Below, piece after piece: positions 17,844-26,385 of a stretch of DNA of 64,000 nt (its first letter is position 1; every line of letters starts with the position of its first letter). The translations under genes and the position numbers were made by a program. Source of the stretch: an uncultured Maribacter sp. (GTDB lineage Bacteria > Bacteroidota > Bacteroidia > Flavobacteriales > Flavobacteriaceae); NCBI GenBank assembly GCA_947493885.1, contig CANLTE010000004.1, positions 186,001-250,000 on the forward strand, given 5' to 3'. The notes under the pieces were generated by a model. That model was not told where the DNA came from and searched no databases. It saw nothing but the letters and a program-made list of their open reading frames with translations.

Positions 17844-18926
17844 TTATTTGACGATGCTAGATGCTGCTATTTTTGCAGCATCTTTTTCTATTTTCATATA
17901 ATTTCCCTTAGCTATTATCATTACCCCCAAAATAAGAATGGATAAACTTATAACCAGAAAAGTAACGCTCTTTTTGGAGGCTCCTTTCCACTCCTTGGTT
18001 AGTATTCCATTAACATTTGCTACCATAATGGCACCTGTTTCAAGAATAGCAAAGCCAACCGAAGTTCCAAGTTCTCCTAATTTGTAAGCCGCAAGCCCGT
18101 AAATTACCAATGCAGAATCATGAAAAACTGCCATGGCTAAAATCAATACAAGACCAAGTAAAGCTCCCTTACCTTTATAATTCCTCCACGTTTTTCTTTT
18201 TGTAATTGTATAAACAAAGTAGGTCATTGTAGACAAAGCGGCACCCATAAAAATGGGTAAAAGAACTGCCAAACGTGCTATCCAAGGTTCATTCCCATAT
18301 TCTGTTTCTGCAATATGCCCAATTTTACCAAGATTGTTACCTACATGGTAGGAAAGATTAAATCCAGCAGCACATATCGCCCCCAAAACGCATAGCAAAA
18401 TTCCTTTTTTCATGACTTTAGAATCAATTCCAGTCTGTGAATCGGACTTTTTACTTTTATCACGTAAAATACCAGCATAACCATTAAGAGCTATTCCAAA
18501 AACTATAACAAAAATTCCAGTAAGCATTATATTTCCAATATCGGTTCCTATAACACTTTGTTGTCCTTCGGGTACTAAAATCAAAGGTAGAATAGTGTCT
18601 ATTGATGTAATTACTCCTAAAAACAAACTAAAGGCAAGGGACATTCCAATTGATGAAATACTAAATCCCCAAAGAATGTTTCCTATTCCCCAACAAAAGC
18701 TGAGCCCAAACATTGCAAAAAACACCCAAGTAGGTGTATTACTGTATATCCCATTTAAATTATTTACCAGTAAAAAAGTAGTAATTAACGGAATTACTAT
18801 CATTCCAAAAAAGAAGAAACCACCCCAAGTATTTTCCCAAGCATAGTTTTTAGCGTATTTAGATGGTAACGCATATAAGCCCAGTAAAACTGCCGATATA
18901 AAGGCATACATAATTCCAATAGCCAT
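17844..18926 (-). CDS. RhaT-like sugar/H+ symporter (DMT superfamily)
   Basis: A protein of about 360 residues with ten hydrophobic segments, similar in pattern to the L-rhamnose-proton symporter RhaT: an N-terminal helix followed by a KxAKNYAWENTWGG loop, then GLSFCWGIGNILWGFSISSIG and GMSLAFSLFLGVITSIDTILP. I start at ATG 18926 (MAIGIMYAFIS); the open frame runs 9 codons further to a TTG. It could carry L-rhamnose or another deoxy-hexose. It stands alone, and its stop codon abuts the stop codon of the convergent cupin gene with no base between. Confidence 0.82.
   Translation of the reverse strand: MAIGIMYAFISAVLLGLYALPSKYAKNYAWENTWGGFFFFGMIVIPLITTFLLVNNLNGIYSNTPTWVFFAMFGLSFCWGIGNILWGFSISSIGMSLAFSLFLGVITSIDTILPLILVPEGQQSVIGTDIGNIMLTGIFVIVFGIALNGYAGILRDKSKKSDSQTGIDSKVMKKGILLCVLGAICAAGFNLSYHVGNNLGKIGHIAETEYGNEPWIARLAVLLPIFMGAALSTMTYFVYTITKRKTWRNYKGKGALLGLVLILAMAVFHDSALVIYGLAAYKLGELGTSVGFAILETGAIMVANVNGILTKEWKGASKKSVTFLVISLSILILGVMIIAKGNYMKIEKDAAKIAASSIVK
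17859..17887 (+). terminator. terminator of azoR-cupin operon inside the 3' end of the opposite gene
   Basis: A 9-bp stem (17859-17867 with 17875-17883, AGATGCTGC/GCAGCATCT) and 7-base loop followed by TTTTC. The T-run is on the plus side only. The hairpin lies within the last codons of the RhaT-like gene on the minus strand, where the repeat encodes Ala-Ala-rich residues. Confidence 0.65.
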
Positions 18927-19127
18927 TTGTATGAGTTTAAAATTGAAAGCCAAATCTAACGATTAATTTATTTTATGAACATGATTTAACTCAATTACAT
19001 TTCACTGGTAATTAACATTTTGTGAATTAAATATTAATAGGGCAAATCCAATTACCACTGTATTGCGCATTAAATAATTCACTTTATATTTAAGTTTCAA
19101 TAGTTTTATTCCTGCTAAATATTTAAA

Positions 19128-19811
19128 ATGAATCTTACACCACATTATTTGGATTTATACAAAAATTCCAAAGCTAAAATTGCTTCAGAAAAATACGATG
19201 TTGACACTTTAATGGATTCGGATTTAGATCAAAGGTTTGGTATTACACTATTGATTAGGCCTCCTGAAGAAATTAAAAATGCGGCTCAGTTTTTTTTAAG
19301 CAAACTTAAGCTGGTTGAACCTCAGCAATATTACTATCCAAATTCCGACATACACATTACCGTAATGTCTATTATTTCTTGTTACGATGGCTTTAAGCTT
19401 TCTTCTATTAACTTAGAGGACTATATTGAGATTGTTGAAAAATGCATTATAAAAAACCAAAAAATCGAAATAAATTTTAAAGGCGTTACGGCCTCCAGTT
19501 CTTGTGTTATGCTACAGGGACACATGAATAACTCGGTGTTGAATGATACTAGAAATAATTTAAGAACAGCTTTCAAAAATTCTAATCTTGAACAAAGTAT
19601 TGATGCTCGTTATGCTATTCAAACAGCACACTCAACCGTTGTTCGTTTTAAAGAAAAATTAAAACAAAAAGAGTTGTTTTTACAAACGTTGGACGAATAC
19701 TTACACTACGATTTTGGTACTTTTGAGGTTAACAATTTTGAACTTGTTTTCAACGATTGGTATCAACGGGCAAAGTATGTTAAAACTCTACATCAATTTA
19801 AATGCATTTAA
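19128..19811 (+). CDS. 2H phosphoesterase superfamily protein (LigT/2'-5' RNA ligase-like)
   Basis: A 227-residue protein with the two HxT motifs that define the 2H phosphoesterase fold: H76-I-T78 (DIHITVMS) and H168-S-T170 (TAHSTVVRF), about 90 residues apart as in LigT-like proteins. Such enzymes act on cyclic or 2'-5' phosphodiester bonds in RNA or nucleotides; the natural substrate here is unknown. It is cytoplasmic. The next gene begins 2 bases after its stop, so they are co-transcribed, although no functional link is evident. Confidence 0.8.
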   Translation: MNLTPHYLDLYKNSKAKIASEKYDVDTLMDSDLDQRFGITLLIRPPEEIKNAAQFFLSKLKLVEPQQYYYPNSDIHITVMSIISCYDGFKLSSINLEDYIEIVEKCIIKNQKIEINFKGVTASSSCVMLQGHMNNSVLNDTRNNLRTAFKNSNLEQSIDARYAIQTAHSTVVRFKEKLKQKELFLQTLDEYLHYDFGTFEVNNFELVFNDWYQRAKYVKTLHQFKCI

Positions 19812-19813
19812 GA

Positions 19814-20800
19814 ATGAAAAAACTCCTTTCATTAACTGATGTTGAAAAAGCTTATGAACGTGTTAAACCGTTTATAAATAAAACTCCCATTCTAACATCT
19901 ACATTGCTAAACAAATGGCTGGGGCATGAAATTTATTTTAAAGCAGAGGGAATGCAAAAAATTGGTGCTTTTAAAGCAAGAGGAGCGCTTAACACAGTTT
20001 CATGGCTCATTGAAAATGACCAAAAACCAAAACACATTGTTGCCAATAGTTCTGGTAATCATGCTCAAGCAGTAGCCTGGGCGTCCGCCATGAATAAAAT
20101 ACCCGCTACAATATACATGCCTAAACATTGTTCTAAGGTAAAAATACAGGCTACACAATCTTATGGAGCAAAAGTTGTTTTGTGCGAATCTAGAGCGATC
20201 GCTAACGAAAAAGTTGTTGAAGCATCAAAAGTAGAAGGTACGTATTGGATTCCTCCATATAATCACAACCAAGTGGTTTCAGGTCAAGGTACAGCGGCCT
20301 ATGAAACTTTAATGGAAATTGGGAAAGTCAGTGCTGTTTTTGCTCCCTGTGGAGGTGGTGGGCTATTGTCCGGAACATTTGTTGCCACCAAAGGGCTTTT
20401 TCCTGATACTAAAGTTATTGGAGCTGAACCGCTAAATGCCAATGATGCTGCGCAATCAATACGAAAGTCATCCATTCAAAAATTAGCTAATACACCAAAT
20501 ACGCTGGCCGATGGAGCAATGACGCTTTCAGTAGGTAAAATTACTTTTGAGTACCTTAAACAACTCGATGCTTTTTATGAAATTACTGAAAACGATATGA
20601 TTTATTGGACACAATGGCTTACGCATTTATTAAAAATTAGAGTAGAACCTACCAGTGCTTTGGGAATGGTAGCTGCACAAAAATGGTTATCCAAACAATC
20701 TAAAAAATCAAAAGTGTTAGTTATTCTTTCCGGTGGAAATATTGACCAACAAACAAATCAAAAAATTTGGAAAACCGATTATCTACAGCAAAGACCATAA
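19814..20800 (+). CDS. PLP-dependent threonine dehydratase / serine racemase-like enzyme
   Basis: A 328-residue fold-type II PLP enzyme. FKARGALN carries the Schiff-base lysine (about 53), ANSSGNHAQAVAWA is the substrate-carboxylate loop, CGGGGLLSG is the PLP-phosphate loop, and LSGGN ends the active site. It would deaminate L-threonine/L-serine or racemise serine; there is no C-terminal ACT domain, so it is the catabolic, IlvA-independent type. I use the ATG at 19814, two bases after the previous stop; an in-frame ATG at 19802 overlaps that gene. Confidence 0.87.
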   Translation: MKKLLSLTDVEKAYERVKPFINKTPILTSTLLNKWLGHEIYFKAEGMQKIGAFKARGALNTVSWLIENDQKPKHIVANSSGNHAQAVAWASAMNKIPATIYMPKHCSKVKIQATQSYGAKVVLCESRAIANEKVVEASKVEGTYWIPPYNHNQVVSGQGTAAYETLMEIGKVSAVFAPCGGGGLLSGTFVATKGLFPDTKVIGAEPLNANDAAQSIRKSSIQKLANTPNTLADGAMTLSVGKITFEYLKQLDAFYEITENDMIYWTQWLTHLLKIRVEPTSALGMVAAQKWLSKQSKKSKVLVILSGGNIDQQTNQKIWKTDYLQQRP

Positions 20801-20813
20801 TAAATTTCTATTT

Positions 20814-21611
20814 CTAAAATCTATTATCTCCATCTAACAAATCTCCAATACCTCCTAATATGCTACCCTCTCCTTTGCTGTTACCTCCTCGTGGTAAAGC
20901 AGCAATAACTCTGCCGGCTAATCTACTAAATGGTAACGATTGTATGTAAACCGTTCCAGGACCTCTTAAGGTTGCAAAAAACAAACCTTCCCCTCCAAAA
21001 ACAGTATTTTTAATTCCACCTACAAATTCTATATCATAATCAACGGTTTGACTAAAACCTACAATACAACCGGTATCTACTTTTAACACTTCTCCCGCCT
21101 GCAATTCTTTTCTGGCTAAAGTACCTCCAGCATGTACAAATGCCATACCATCACCTTCCAGTTTTTGCATAATAAAACCTTCTCCACCAAAAAGGCCTCT
21201 ACCTAATTTTTTTGAAAATTCGATGCCTACAGAAACACCTTTGGCTGCGCATAAAAAAGCATCTTTTTGACAAATAAATTTACCTTGCTTTTCTGACAAA
21301 TCAATAGCTACAATTTTGCCAGGATATGGAGAGGCAAAACTTACCTTTTTTTTGCCTTGACCAATATTTAAGAAAGCTGTCATAAATAAACTCTCACCAG
21401 TAAGCATACGTTTACCTGCCGAAAATATTTTACCCAAAACACTAGTATCTTGGTTAGATCCATCACCAAAAATAGTATCCATTTTAATATCAGAGTCCAT
21501 CATCATGAAACTACCAGCTTCAGCAACTACAGCCTCTTGAGGGTCTAACTCTATTTCTACATATTGCATTTCTTCTCCGTAAATGTGGTAATCTATTTCG
21601 TGTGCATTCAT
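20814..21611 (-). CDS. AIM24 / TIGR00266 family protein
   Basis: A 265-residue protein of the TIGR00266/AIM24 family. It has a beta-helical, glycine-rich architecture: VVAEAGSFMMMDSDIKM, ESLFMTAFLN, GEGFIMQKLEGDG, FVGGIKNTVFGGEGLFFATL, and the end SLPFSRLAGRVI. There is no signal peptide. The biochemical function is not known for bacterial members. It is the last gene of a probable three-gene operon with a small membrane protein and a DUF4442 protein. Confidence 0.87.
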   Translation of the reverse strand: MNAHEIDYHIYGEEMQYVEIELDPQEAVVAEAGSFMMMDSDIKMDTIFGDGSNQDTSVLGKIFSAGKRMLTGESLFMTAFLNIGQGKKKVSFASPYPGKIVAIDLSEKQGKFICQKDAFLCAAKGVSVGIEFSKKLGRGLFGGEGFIMQKLEGDGMAFVHAGGTLARKELQAGEVLKVDTGCIVGFSQTVDYDIEFVGGIKNTVFGGEGLFFATLRGPGTVYIQSLPFSRLAGRVIAALPRGGNSKGEGSILGGIGDLLDGDNRF

Positions 21612-21666
21612 TTCTATATTGTTTTTTATGATTGATGCTTATTAGTTGTTTTTCTCATCGAAAAAG

Positions 21667-22146
21667 TTACACATTATCAAAGATTATTTTTAAAACATCT
21701 TCTAAAGTTTTCGGTTTTTGAGTTCCGATAAGAAATTTTTTTCCATTTATTTGGGTTACCAATAATCCTTTGTTTCCTTTAGTTTTTAATACTGTTCCAT
21801 ATTTACTACTCTTTCTTAAACCATAACCAACAAAATTATGCGTAACAATTTTACAGTTTTTGACCTCTTTAAAAGTTATTGTTTTTCTATAAAAATGTAA
21901 ATGTTGAATTTTAATCTCACCCTTAGTAAACGTTGTTTTTAATTTAGCCTTTCCAATAAAAATAATAAAGATCAGTAAGAACAGAATACCAATCCAATTC
22001 TCCATGGGCATGATAATTGAAATAGAGAAATCTCCAGAATTACTTCTAAGGATATAAAACAGCGGAAGAGGAATAGCAATCAATATCAACCATATCCACC
22101 AAAACGAAAACCGCTGAGTTTCCTTAAAAAGAATTTTTTCTGCCAT
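21667..22146 (-). CDS. membrane protein with PH-like C-terminal domain, unknown function
   Basis: A 159-residue protein with two N-terminal transmembrane segments (FWWIWLILIAIPLPLFYIL and WIGILFLLIFIIFIG) and a soluble C-terminal half rich in beta-strand (ITFKEVKNCKIVTHNF, then GLLVTQINGKKFLIGTQKP). The shape, two helices then a small beta domain, resembles bacterial PH-like membrane proteins, but I cannot assign a named family with certainty. It starts 4 bases after the DUF4442 gene on the same strand. Confidence 0.75.
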   Translation of the reverse strand: MAEKILFKETQRFSFWWIWLILIAIPLPLFYILRSNSGDFSISIIMPMENWIGILFLLIFIIFIGKAKLKTTFTKGEIKIQHLHFYRKTITFKEVKNCKIVTHNFVGYGLRKSSKYGTVLKTKGNKGLLVTQINGKKFLIGTQKPKTLEDVLKIIFDNV

Positions 22147-22150
22147 TAAA

Positions 22151-22606
22151 TTAACCTTTTAATCTAACCGTCCATTCAAAATTAAATGTAGATACCACCA
22201 CCCCATCTGTATTTGTGCCAATAACTTGCATCCACAAGGTTTCACCTTCACCAGTTGCAATGGTTTTATCTAATGCCTCTTTTATTTTGAGTCCGTCTTC
22301 ACAAACAAACGTAATTTTACCTGTAGCTTTTTTAGAAAAGTTGGCATTATTATTAGCAACTAGCATGGAAATTTTTTTTCCACTTTCCTTAATTTGACTT
22401 ATCATCATTGCTCCTGTGGTTAGCTCCGCCGCCATACCTTGAACAGCCCAAAACATAGATTTAAACGGATTCTGATTTATCCATCTGTGCCGAACTGTTA
22501 CTATGGCCTTCTTTTCTCCTACATACTTTACGCGTACTCCACACCACCATGCAGATGGCAATTTAAAAAAGGTAAACATGTTGAATTTACGGGCAGATAC
22601 AGGCAT
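22151..22606 (-). CDS. DUF4442 hotdog-fold protein (thioesterase-like)
   Basis: A 151-residue protein matching DUF4442: an N-terminal FFKLPSAWWCGVRVKYV, the central helix MFWAVQGMAAELTTGAMM of the hotdog fold, and MLVANNNANFSKKATGKITF. Hotdog proteins bind or hydrolyse acyl-CoA thioesters; no activity is proven for this family as far as I know. It is the first gene of a probable operon with the two genes that follow on the minus strand. Confidence 0.83.
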   Translation of the reverse strand: MPVSARKFNMFTFFKLPSAWWCGVRVKYVGEKKAIVTVRHRWINQNPFKSMFWAVQGMAAELTTGAMMISQIKESGKKISMLVANNNANFSKKATGKITFVCEDGLKIKEALDKTIATGEGETLWMQVIGTNTDGVVVSTFNFEWTVRLKG

Positions 22607-22688
22607 AAGGCTATTTATTTTTTACTAAATATAAAGGATATAATCCAAACTTGGAAATGTTAAATTATGTTAAAATTTAGTACTATGT

Positions 22689-22721
22689 TTTGCAAAGTAC
22701 CTTCTTTTAGACATATATTTG
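22689..22721 (+). promoter_or_regulatory. Bacteroidota-type promoter of the DUF4870 gene
   Basis: TTTG (22689-22692) and TATATTTG (22714-22721) are separated by 21 bases, matching both the -33 TTG and -7 TAnnTTTG consensus at normal spacing. The ATG follows 20 bases later. This is the cleanest promoter I see in the window. Confidence 0.65.
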
Positions 22722-22740
22722 TATAAGAAACTAATATGCC

Positions 22741-23214
22741 ATGACAGAGACTTTATCAAAACACGAGCGAAATTTGTCTGCAATACTGCATGCTTCTACC
22801 TTTTCTAGATGTATCATTCCGTTCGGACATTTTATTATACCCTTAATACTTTGGACCGCTAATAAAAAGGAATACAATTTTGTAGACTATAATGGAAAAC
22901 AAGTTTTAAATTTTCAGATAAGTCTACTACTCTATTCCATACTACTTGGTTTAGTAAGCATTCCAATATTTTTTGGTTTTTTTCCTGAATTTTTCAATTT
23001 CAACAATTGGGGAACACATCATTTTGACAATTTTGATTTTGATTTTGATTTTCACAATATCGGATTACGCAACTGGATGTTTCCACTGGGCATAGCAGGA
23101 CTTTTACACGCGGGGTTGTTTATTGTTAATATTGTTTACACCATATTGGCCACAATAAAAACTAATGAAGGAGAATATTTTAAATATCCGTTTACAATTC
23201 AGTTTATTAAATAA
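22741..23214 (+). CDS. DUF4870 domain membrane protein
   Basis: A 157-residue protein with three hydrophobic segments and the DUF4870 pattern: an N-terminal HERNLSAILHASTFSRCIIP, then IPLILWTANKKEYNFVDYNG and KQVLNFQISLLLYSI. A phenylalanine/aspartate-rich loop (FDNFDFDFDFHNIG) is inserted between helices 2 and 3. The function is unknown. It lies directly upstream of the PadR-PspC-GIN genes, a context often seen in Bacteroidota, and may share their envelope-stress role (inference). Confidence 0.85.
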   Translation: MTETLSKHERNLSAILHASTFSRCIIPFGHFIIPLILWTANKKEYNFVDYNGKQVLNFQISLLLYSILLGLVSIPIFFGFFPEFFNFNNWGTHHFDNFDFDFDFHNIGLRNWMFPLGIAGLLHAGLFIVNIVYTILATIKTNEGEYFKYPFTIQFIK

Positions 23215-23272
23215 TAATCAAAAAACAATAAAACTATTCATCAAATCAAAAAGGAGTTTAATCATCAATCAA

Positions 23273-23336
23273 CGTCTACCGTACTTTACCGCAGTCTACT
23301 AATCACAGACCCATATATTGTCAAGTACGGTTTACG
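23273..23336. promoter_or_regulatory. candidate PadR operator: paired inverted repeats
   Basis: Arms 23273-23288 and 23321-23336 are inverted copies with 13 of 16 bases matching, including the perfect core ACCGTACTT/AAGTACGGT. Inside the left arm region TACCG occurs twice, 10 bases apart. The right arm ends 36 bases before the PadR ATG. The GC content of the arms is well above the surrounding sequence, which argues against chance. Confidence 0.5.
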
Positions 23337-23372
23337 AAAAACGAACAGTTAATTTAATAGAATTATGAAATT

Positions 23373-23714
23373 ATGAATGTAGAAAACACAAAAGCACAAA
23401 TGCGCAAAGGCGTGCTAGAGTATTGCATACTTTCCATTTTAAATGGTCATGATAAATATGCATCAGAAATTCTAAGCACGTTAAAAGACGCAAAAATGCT
23501 TGTTGTAGAAGGAACCATATATCCACTATTAACAAGGTTAAAGAACGCTGGCTTACTCAACTACCGTTGGGAAGAGTCAACTTCGGGTCCACCTAGAAAG
23601 TATTACACATTAACCGAAACAGGAAAATTGTTTCTTAAAGAATTAGATACTACATGGGATGAATTAAGAAACGCCACTAATGTGGTCACCAACACAAAAA
23701 CAGCTAAAAAATGA
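23373..23714 (+). CDS. PadR-family transcriptional regulator
   Basis: A 113-residue winged-helix protein of the PadR family: KGVLEYCILSILNGHDKYAS, EGTIYPLLTRLKNAGLL (recognition helix) and the wing ESTSGPPRKYYTLTETG. It is of the short type without a long C-terminal domain. Its stop overlaps the start of the PspC gene by 4 bases (ATGA), showing translational coupling. In Bacteroidota this regulator is typically encoded with PspC and GIN-domain proteins, and probably represses this operon. Confidence 0.9.
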   Translation: MNVENTKAQMRKGVLEYCILSILNGHDKYASEILSTLKDAKMLVVEGTIYPLLTRLKNAGLLNYRWEESTSGPPRKYYTLTETGKLFLKELDTTWDELRNATNVVTNTKTAKK

Positions 23715-25489
23715 ACAAGACAGTAAATATAAATCTCGCTAATACCCTTTTTCATATGGACGAAGAGGCGTATAACAAAATGCGACGATATTTAGAATCC
23801 ATAAAACGTTCCTTTGCAAATACCTCTGGTAGTGATGAAATCTTAGCCGATATCGAAGCTAGAATTGCCGAGTTATTTTACGAAAAACTAGAAAATGAGC
23901 GTCAAGTAATCACCATTAAAGAGGTTGATGAAGTAATTACCATTATGGGCCAACCAGAAGATTATATGGTTGATGAGGATATTTTTGATGATGAACCAAA
24001 ATCAAAAAAATCCGCTCAGACTACTAGGGTTAAAAAACTCTACAGAGATACTTCTACAAAATATGTTGCAGGTGTATCCGCTGGTTTAGGTCACTATTTA
24101 GGTATTGATGCTTTATGGGTTAGACTATTATGGATTTTTCTAACCATATTTTCATGGGGTGGCTTTATTTTAATTTACGGGTTACTATGGCTGCTAATCC
24201 CAGAAGCCTTAACAACAGCGCAAAAGCTTGATATGCAAGGCGAAGCTGTAAACATAAGTAATATTGAAAAAAAGGTTAAAGAGGGTTTTGACGACGTTGC
24301 CGAAAAAGTAAAAAGCGTAGATTACGAAAAAGTAGGCAACAAGGTTAAAAACGGAGGAAAAACATTTTTCGAAACCCTCGGTGACATTATTATGTTTTTC
24401 TTTAAAGTTATTGGTAAGTTTATAGGTGTTATTTTAATTATTGTTGGAGCCGCTGTTGTAATAGGTTTGTTCATTGGACTTCTAATACGTTCATTAAATT
24501 TTATTCATATTCCTGGAATGGACGATTTCATCCAAAACCCAGTACACGCACCTGTATGGCTAACTTCGATGATTGTCTTTTTTGCAATCGGAATCCCATT
24601 TTTCTTTTTACTATATCTTGGATTAAAAATATTAGTAACTAATTTAAAATCCATTGGAAACATTGCTAAATTTTCACTGCTTGGTTTGTGGATAGTTGCG
24701 ATTATCGGCGGAATAATAATTGGAGTAAAAGAAGCATCAGCTCACGCATATTCAGGAACAGTTACAACCGAAAATGAGTTGATTGTTGATAACCCTATGG
24801 ATACCTTAAACATCAATTTAGTTTCCTCTAGATATAAAGAAAATAGAGGAATAATGCGAATGAATTACATTATTATGACTCATAATGATGATGGTGAAGA
24901 GGTATTGTTATCTGAAGATGTAAGAATTCGTATAAAAAGATCAAAAGATTCTATCATTAAAATGGAAATACGAAAAGAAGCTAATGGTCCTTCGTTCAGT
25001 GAAGCAAGAGATAATGCGGATGCCATTGAATATACGTATAAAGTGAATGGTAATACCATAACACTTAACGATTTTAGTATTATACCTGACGCCAATAAAC
25101 TTCAAGATTTAGAAGTTAATGCTACACTTTACGTTCCTATGAATACGGTTTTAAAATACGAATCATTAAGCTCCAGATGTTACACCATTAGAACTAAAAA
25201 TGACCATAATTTAAATGGATGTGATTTACAAAAGTATAGCTGGAAAATGTCCTCAAATGGGGAGCTAAAATGTCTGGACTGCCCTGAACATGAAGCTGAG
25301 TTTAAAAACGATAATGATAAAGTAATTATTAACTCAGAAGGGATAAATATTAATATTAACGAAAACGGAGAAAACAATAAAATTAAAATTGACAAAAACG
25401 GCGTTGACATTGATATTAACGAAAACGGCGAGTCCTTTAAAATGAAAATTAATGAAGAAGGAGTTAAGGTAAAAACCGATAACAAATAA
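23711..25489 (+). CDS. PspC-domain membrane protein
   Basis: A 592-residue protein. Residues 1-95 are a helical soluble region (NLANTLFHMDEEAYNKMRRY..., DIEARIAELFYEKL). A PspC domain follows (about 110-165, KLYRDTSTKYVAGVSAGLGH then two helices), and further transmembrane segments lie near 230-265, 285-310 and 325-345. The C-terminal 250 residues are probably extracytoplasmic beta-structure. They end in near-repeats of NENGE...KIKI (about 545-590), which look like short beta-helical turns. PspC proteins belong to phage-shock-type envelope stress responses. It is translationally coupled to padR. Confidence 0.88.
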   Translation: MNKTVNINLANTLFHMDEEAYNKMRRYLESIKRSFANTSGSDEILADIEARIAELFYEKLENERQVITIKEVDEVITIMGQPEDYMVDEDIFDDEPKSKKSAQTTRVKKLYRDTSTKYVAGVSAGLGHYLGIDALWVRLLWIFLTIFSWGGFILIYGLLWLLIPEALTTAQKLDMQGEAVNISNIEKKVKEGFDDVAEKVKSVDYEKVGNKVKNGGKTFFETLGDIIMFFFKVIGKFIGVILIIVGAAVVIGLFIGLLIRSLNFIHIPGMDDFIQNPVHAPVWLTSMIVFFAIGIPFFFLLYLGLKILVTNLKSIGNIAKFSLLGLWIVAIIGGIIIGVKEASAHAYSGTVTTENELIVDNPMDTLNINLVSSRYKENRGIMRMNYIIMTHNDDGEEVLLSEDVRIRIKRSKDSIIKMEIRKEANGPSFSEARDNADAIEYTYKVNGNTITLNDFSIIPDANKLQDLEVNATLYVPMNTVLKYESLSSRCYTIRTKNDHNLNGCDLQKYSWKMSSNGELKCLDCPEHEAEFKNDNDKVIINSEGINININENGENNKIKIDKNGVDIDINENGESFKMKINEEGVKVKTDNK

Positions 25490-25582
25490 CAATCCAGTCA
25501 CTTAAATCAACAACTGGGTAATAAAAACAATTAAACAAATACAGAAAAATTCATCTTTACATCAACAATAAAAAACAACATC

Positions 25583-26299
25583 ATGACAACCTTAATTAGA
25601 ATTGCAATCGCATTAGTACTATCACTATTTTTATCTTCCTGCGCTTTTGATTTTAGTACCGGAGAAAAAGGAAATGGTAACATCGTAGAGGAATCTAGGG
25701 AAATTACGAGCGAATTCACTCAAATTTCTGCTTCTGAAGGCATTAGAGTTTTTGTCACGCAGGCGAACAATTTTGACATTACCATTGAAGCCGATGAAAA
25801 CATTATTGATTTAATTGGCACGGATATTAACAACGGTAAATTACGCATTCATGCTATTCGCAACATTGGTAATGCTACAAAAAAAGTTTACGTTTCAATG
25901 CCTAAAATAAATGCTATTTCCAGCTCAAGTGGCGCACATTTAAGTTCCAAAAATGTAATAACTACAAGTCAATTAGATTTGAATGCCAGCAGCGGCTCTA
26001 TTTTAACCGCTGAAATTGAAACTGAAGATTTGGAAATAGATGCTAGCAGTGGAGCAAACATAAATCTAAGTGGAAAAGCTTCTAACGCTGATATTGATGG
26101 CAGTAGTGGAGCAAACATTAGAGCTAAAGATTTATTATCTGAACGTTGCAATGCTCAAGCAAGCAGCGGAGCCAATTTAAACGTAAATGTTTCAAAAAAT
26201 CTTACAGCTGATGCTTCTAGTGGCGGAAACATATCTTATTCTGGAGATGCTGAAGTTCATAAGAAAAAGTCGGTTTCAGGTAGTGTCCACAAATATTAA
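25583..26299 (+). CDS. GIN-domain (DUF2807) lipoprotein
   Basis: A 238-residue lipoprotein (signal ending LFLSSC, Cys about 17) with a head GIN domain: ITSEFTQISASEGIRVFVTQ, then beta-helix-like repeats of the type SSSGA.L / ASSGA.I at about ten-residue steps from residue 113 to 220. These proteins are right-handed beta-helix-like, sit at the cell surface or in the periplasm, and have unknown ligands. It follows the PspC gene after 93 bases and precedes a strong terminator, so it is probably the last gene of that operon. Confidence 0.87.
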   Translation: MTTLIRIAIALVLSLFLSSCAFDFSTGEKGNGNIVEESREITSEFTQISASEGIRVFVTQANNFDITIEADENIIDLIGTDINNGKLRIHAIRNIGNATKKVYVSMPKINAISSSSGAHLSSKNVITTSQLDLNASSGSILTAEIETEDLEIDASSGANINLSGKASNADIDGSSGANIRAKDLLSERCNAQASSGANLNVNVSKNLTADASSGGNISYSGDAEVHKKKSVSGSVHKY

Positions 26300-26324
26300 A
26301 ACTAATACATATTAAACAATATAG

Positions 26325-26357
26325 ACCCATTGAAATTTCAATGGGTTTTTGTTTTTT
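26325..26357 (+). terminator. intrinsic terminator after GIN-domain gene
   Basis: A perfect 9-bp stem (26325-26333 with 26338-26346, ACCCATTGA/TCAATGGGT) with AATT loop, followed by TTTTGTTTTTT. Confidence 0.88.
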
Positions 26358-26385
26358 CATATAGTTATATCTTTATATTAGTTCC

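Noticed and set aside
25322-25485. Tandem DNA repeat at the end of the PspC gene
   Set aside because: The repeat is at protein level with imperfect DNA copies; it is too diverged to call a tandem DNA repeat.
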